Assembly: GCA_018266735.1 (NCBI GenBank)
Contig: JAFDZT010000005.1
Location: 62,001 to 126,000, forward strand
Direction of reading: 5' to 3'
DNA from: Bacteroidota bacterium
GTDB lineage: Bacteria; Bacteroidota; Ignavibacteria; Kapaibacteriales; Kapaibacteriaceae
DNA length: 64,000 bases
The position numbers and the translations under genes were made by a program. The notes under the pieces are model-generated. The model made no database searches. It was not told the DNA's origin and was given only the letters and a program-made list of their open reading frames with translations. Shown here piece by piece: positions 62,798 to 64,000 of this stretch (positions within the stretch are counted from its first letter, which is position 1; each line of letters starts with the position of its first letter).

Positions 62798-63438
62798 CGC
62801 ATACTCTGCAAGCGCGTTGCATCCCACACATCGATACCAACGGGAGGTTGATCGATGGCGTCGACGATGGCCTTTACGACATGATCACGTGTTGAGAACT
62901 TCATGGTACGCGCATATCTCGACAGACCCGGGATCCACCGACCGATCCAGAGGAAGGGCATGATGAGGTAGGGCCAACGACGTCCCGGACCCAACACGTA
63001 GAACGGTCGAATGATCGTGGCCGTGAGTCCGAGTGCTGCAATGAGTTTCTCTACCTCCGCACGAACGTCAACGTAGGCCCTCATCACAGGTATGTCGAGC
63101 GGAACGCTCAAGTACACATAGAGCGGGATCCCTGCCTCCTTACACGCCCATGCGCCTTCCTTACCGGCGCCACCATCGATACGACGGAACTCTTCTGCTT
63201 TGGCAGGATTGGGGCTTGGCGTGCCAATGAGCTGTACGAAGGCATCGTATCCGCGAATGGCATCGAGGAAGGTGGCACGTTCGAGAGGGTCGGCGACCAA
63301 ACACTGTGCGCCTGCAGGGAGTCTGGCCTCGGTGCCGGGACGCATGATGGAGGTCACGTGAATGCCGCGTGCGACGAGTGCGGCAACGAGTGCGCGACCG
63401 ATAAAACCGGTGCTACCTGCGATCACAACGCGTTTCAC
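62794..63438 (-). CDS. NAD(P)-binding epimerase/NmrA-like (atypical SDR) protein
   Basis: 214 aa, started at GTG 63438 so that the Rossmann motif comes first (KRVVIAGSTGFIGRAL, GxTGFIG). Further landmarks: GYDAFVQLIG, YVDVRAEVEKLI (YxxxK region replaced), IIRPFYVLGPGRRWPYL. The TIIRPFYVLGPG segment is typical of NmrA/complex-I-39-kDa-like atypical short-chain dehydrogenases, which often lack full catalytic activity. The GTG lies one base before the mraY stop on the other side, so translation is coupled. Role unknown, perhaps quinone or lipid binding. Confidence 0.78.
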   Translation of the reverse strand: MKRVVIAGSTGFIGRALVAALVARGIHVTSIMRPGTEARLPAGAQCLVADPLERATFLDAIRGYDAFVQLIGTPSPNPAKAEEFRRIDGGAGKEGAWACKEAGIPLYVYLSVPLDIPVMRAYVDVRAEVEKLIAALGLTATIIRPFYVLGPGRRWPYLIMPFLWIGRWIPGLSRYARTMKFSTRDHVVKAIVDAIDQPPVGIDVWDATRLQSMR

Positions 63439-63439
63439 G

Positions 63440-64000
63440 TTAACGAACCTTGAAGGATGCCATGGCAACGATGGCCGCCATGATGGCCACGATGTAGAAG
63501 CGCGTGACGATCTTCGATTCGTGCCATCCGCTCTTCTCAAAGTGGTGATGTAACGGCGCCATGAGAAAGACGCGCCGTCCTTCTCCGGTTCGTTTCTTGG
63601 TGTACTTGAAGTACGTGACCTGAATGATCACCGAAATGGTCTCTGCGAAGAAAACACCGCCGACAATGGGAAGCAGGAACTCCTTCTTGATGAGCACGCA
63701 CAGCACGCCGATCGCTCCACCGAGGGCGAGCGATCCGGTGTCACCCATGAACACTTGAGCAGGATAGGCATTGTACCACAAGAATCCCATGGCAGCACCA
63801 ACCAAGGCCGCACAGAAGATGGCGAGCTCGTCGGTCCCACGCAGGTGCATGATGTTCAGGTAGTCTGCGAAGAAGGCATTGCCGCTGAAGTAGGCGATCA
63901 CGGCTAGGGTGAGTGCGGTGATCCCAACCGTTCCGATGCAGAGTCCATCGAGTCCATCGGTAAGGTTCACAGCATTCGATGTGGCTGTGATGATGAAGAT
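63440..64000 (-). CDS. mraY: Phospho-N-acetylmuramoyl-pentapeptide-transferase (partial, N-terminus off window)
   Basis: The visible 186 codons are the C-terminal half of Mra[13 protein letters not shown], the catalytic-region motifs [12 protein letters not shown] and [12 protein letters not shown], with five hydrophobic helices between and after them. It transfers phospho-MurNAc-pentapeptide to undecaprenyl phosphate, giving lipid I, in the inner membrane. In most bacteria it sits in the dcw cluster; here it is followed by an SDR-like and a GT-B-like gene, so the cluster order is either broken or ends here. Confidence 0.96.
   Translation of the reverse strand: MFIITATSNAVNLTDGLDGLCIGTVGITALTLAVIAYFSGNAFFADYLNIMHLRGTDELAIFCAALVGAAMGFLWYNAYPAQVFMGDTGSLALGGAIGVLCVLIKKEFLLPIVGGVFFAETISVIIQVTYFKYTKKRTGEGRRVFLMAPLHHHFEKSGWHESKIVTRFYIVAIMAAIVAMASFKVR

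Overview
The window looks like a chromosomal segment from a free-living bacterium of the Bacteroidota/Chlorobiota side of the FCB group, most like the Candidatus Kapabacteria (OPB56) lineage. The lineage call is inference. What the sequence shows is large secreted proteins ending in type IX secretion (T9SS) sorting domains, a fused E1 alpha/beta 2-oxoacid dehydrogenase, a TonB-dependent receptor with an upstream membrane protein of unknown function, and promoter boxes of the Bacteroidota type (TAnnTTTG). I saw no phage, insertion sequence, CRISPR array, tRNA or rRNA.

Layout. 1-6905: one giant beta-helix T9SS cargo protein on the minus strand, cut by the window start. 7000-19592: minus-strand metabolic block holding a TPR protein, an E1 alpha/beta fusion, gatB, a secreted TPR protein, a threonine dehydratase-like enzyme, a CHAP-type cell-wall hydrolase, and a fused-type isobutyryl-CoA mutase (IcmF) that has been split into two genes with a metal-binding-domain/DUF4397 gene between them. 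19725-26410: small membrane protein, beta-CASP-like hydrolase, and secreted T9SS-type proteins with a probable frameshift. 26523-41561: mixed housekeeping and envelope genes (DUF5995, PPP phosphatase, glutaminyl cyclase, L,D-transpeptidase, rarA, lipoproteins, ankyrin protein, NYN-cold-shock fusion, aminotransferase, M16 and M42 peptidases). 41562-42017: an unusually long AT-rich gap between convergent genes that looks like a replication origin. 42018-47943: serS, a glycosyltransferase, mnmG, a GNAT acetyltransferase and mnmE, with two parS-like sites flanking mnmG. 48013-52938: birA-coaX, then ispD and a DUF2795-bamA/tamA pair on the other strand. 53021-58549: two tandem paralogous Ig-repeat T9SS proteins, each followed by a strong terminator. 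58712-64000: TonB receptor pair, then an envelope cluster (GT-B-like protein, NAD-binding epimerase-like protein, mraY cut by the window end).

How the genes work together. The E1 fusion, the threonine dehydratase-like enzyme and the isobutyryl-CoA mutase could form a route that makes branched or short acyl-CoAs from valine and threonine and isomerises isobutyryl-CoA to butyryl-CoA. The mnmG/mnmE/parS/origin-like cluster resembles the origin-proximal region of many bacterial chromosomes.

Most notable observations: (1) repeated placement of a TAnnTTTG promoter box only 4-10 bases before start codons that lack a Shine-Dalgarno sequence, pointing to leaderless mRNAs (gatB, M16, M42, mnmE, ispD, L,D-transpeptidase); (2) the candidate oriC with adjacent parS sites; (3) the split IcmF with an HMA-lipobox-DUF4397 protein inserted in the operon. 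All calls were made by eye from sequence; no database search was run.
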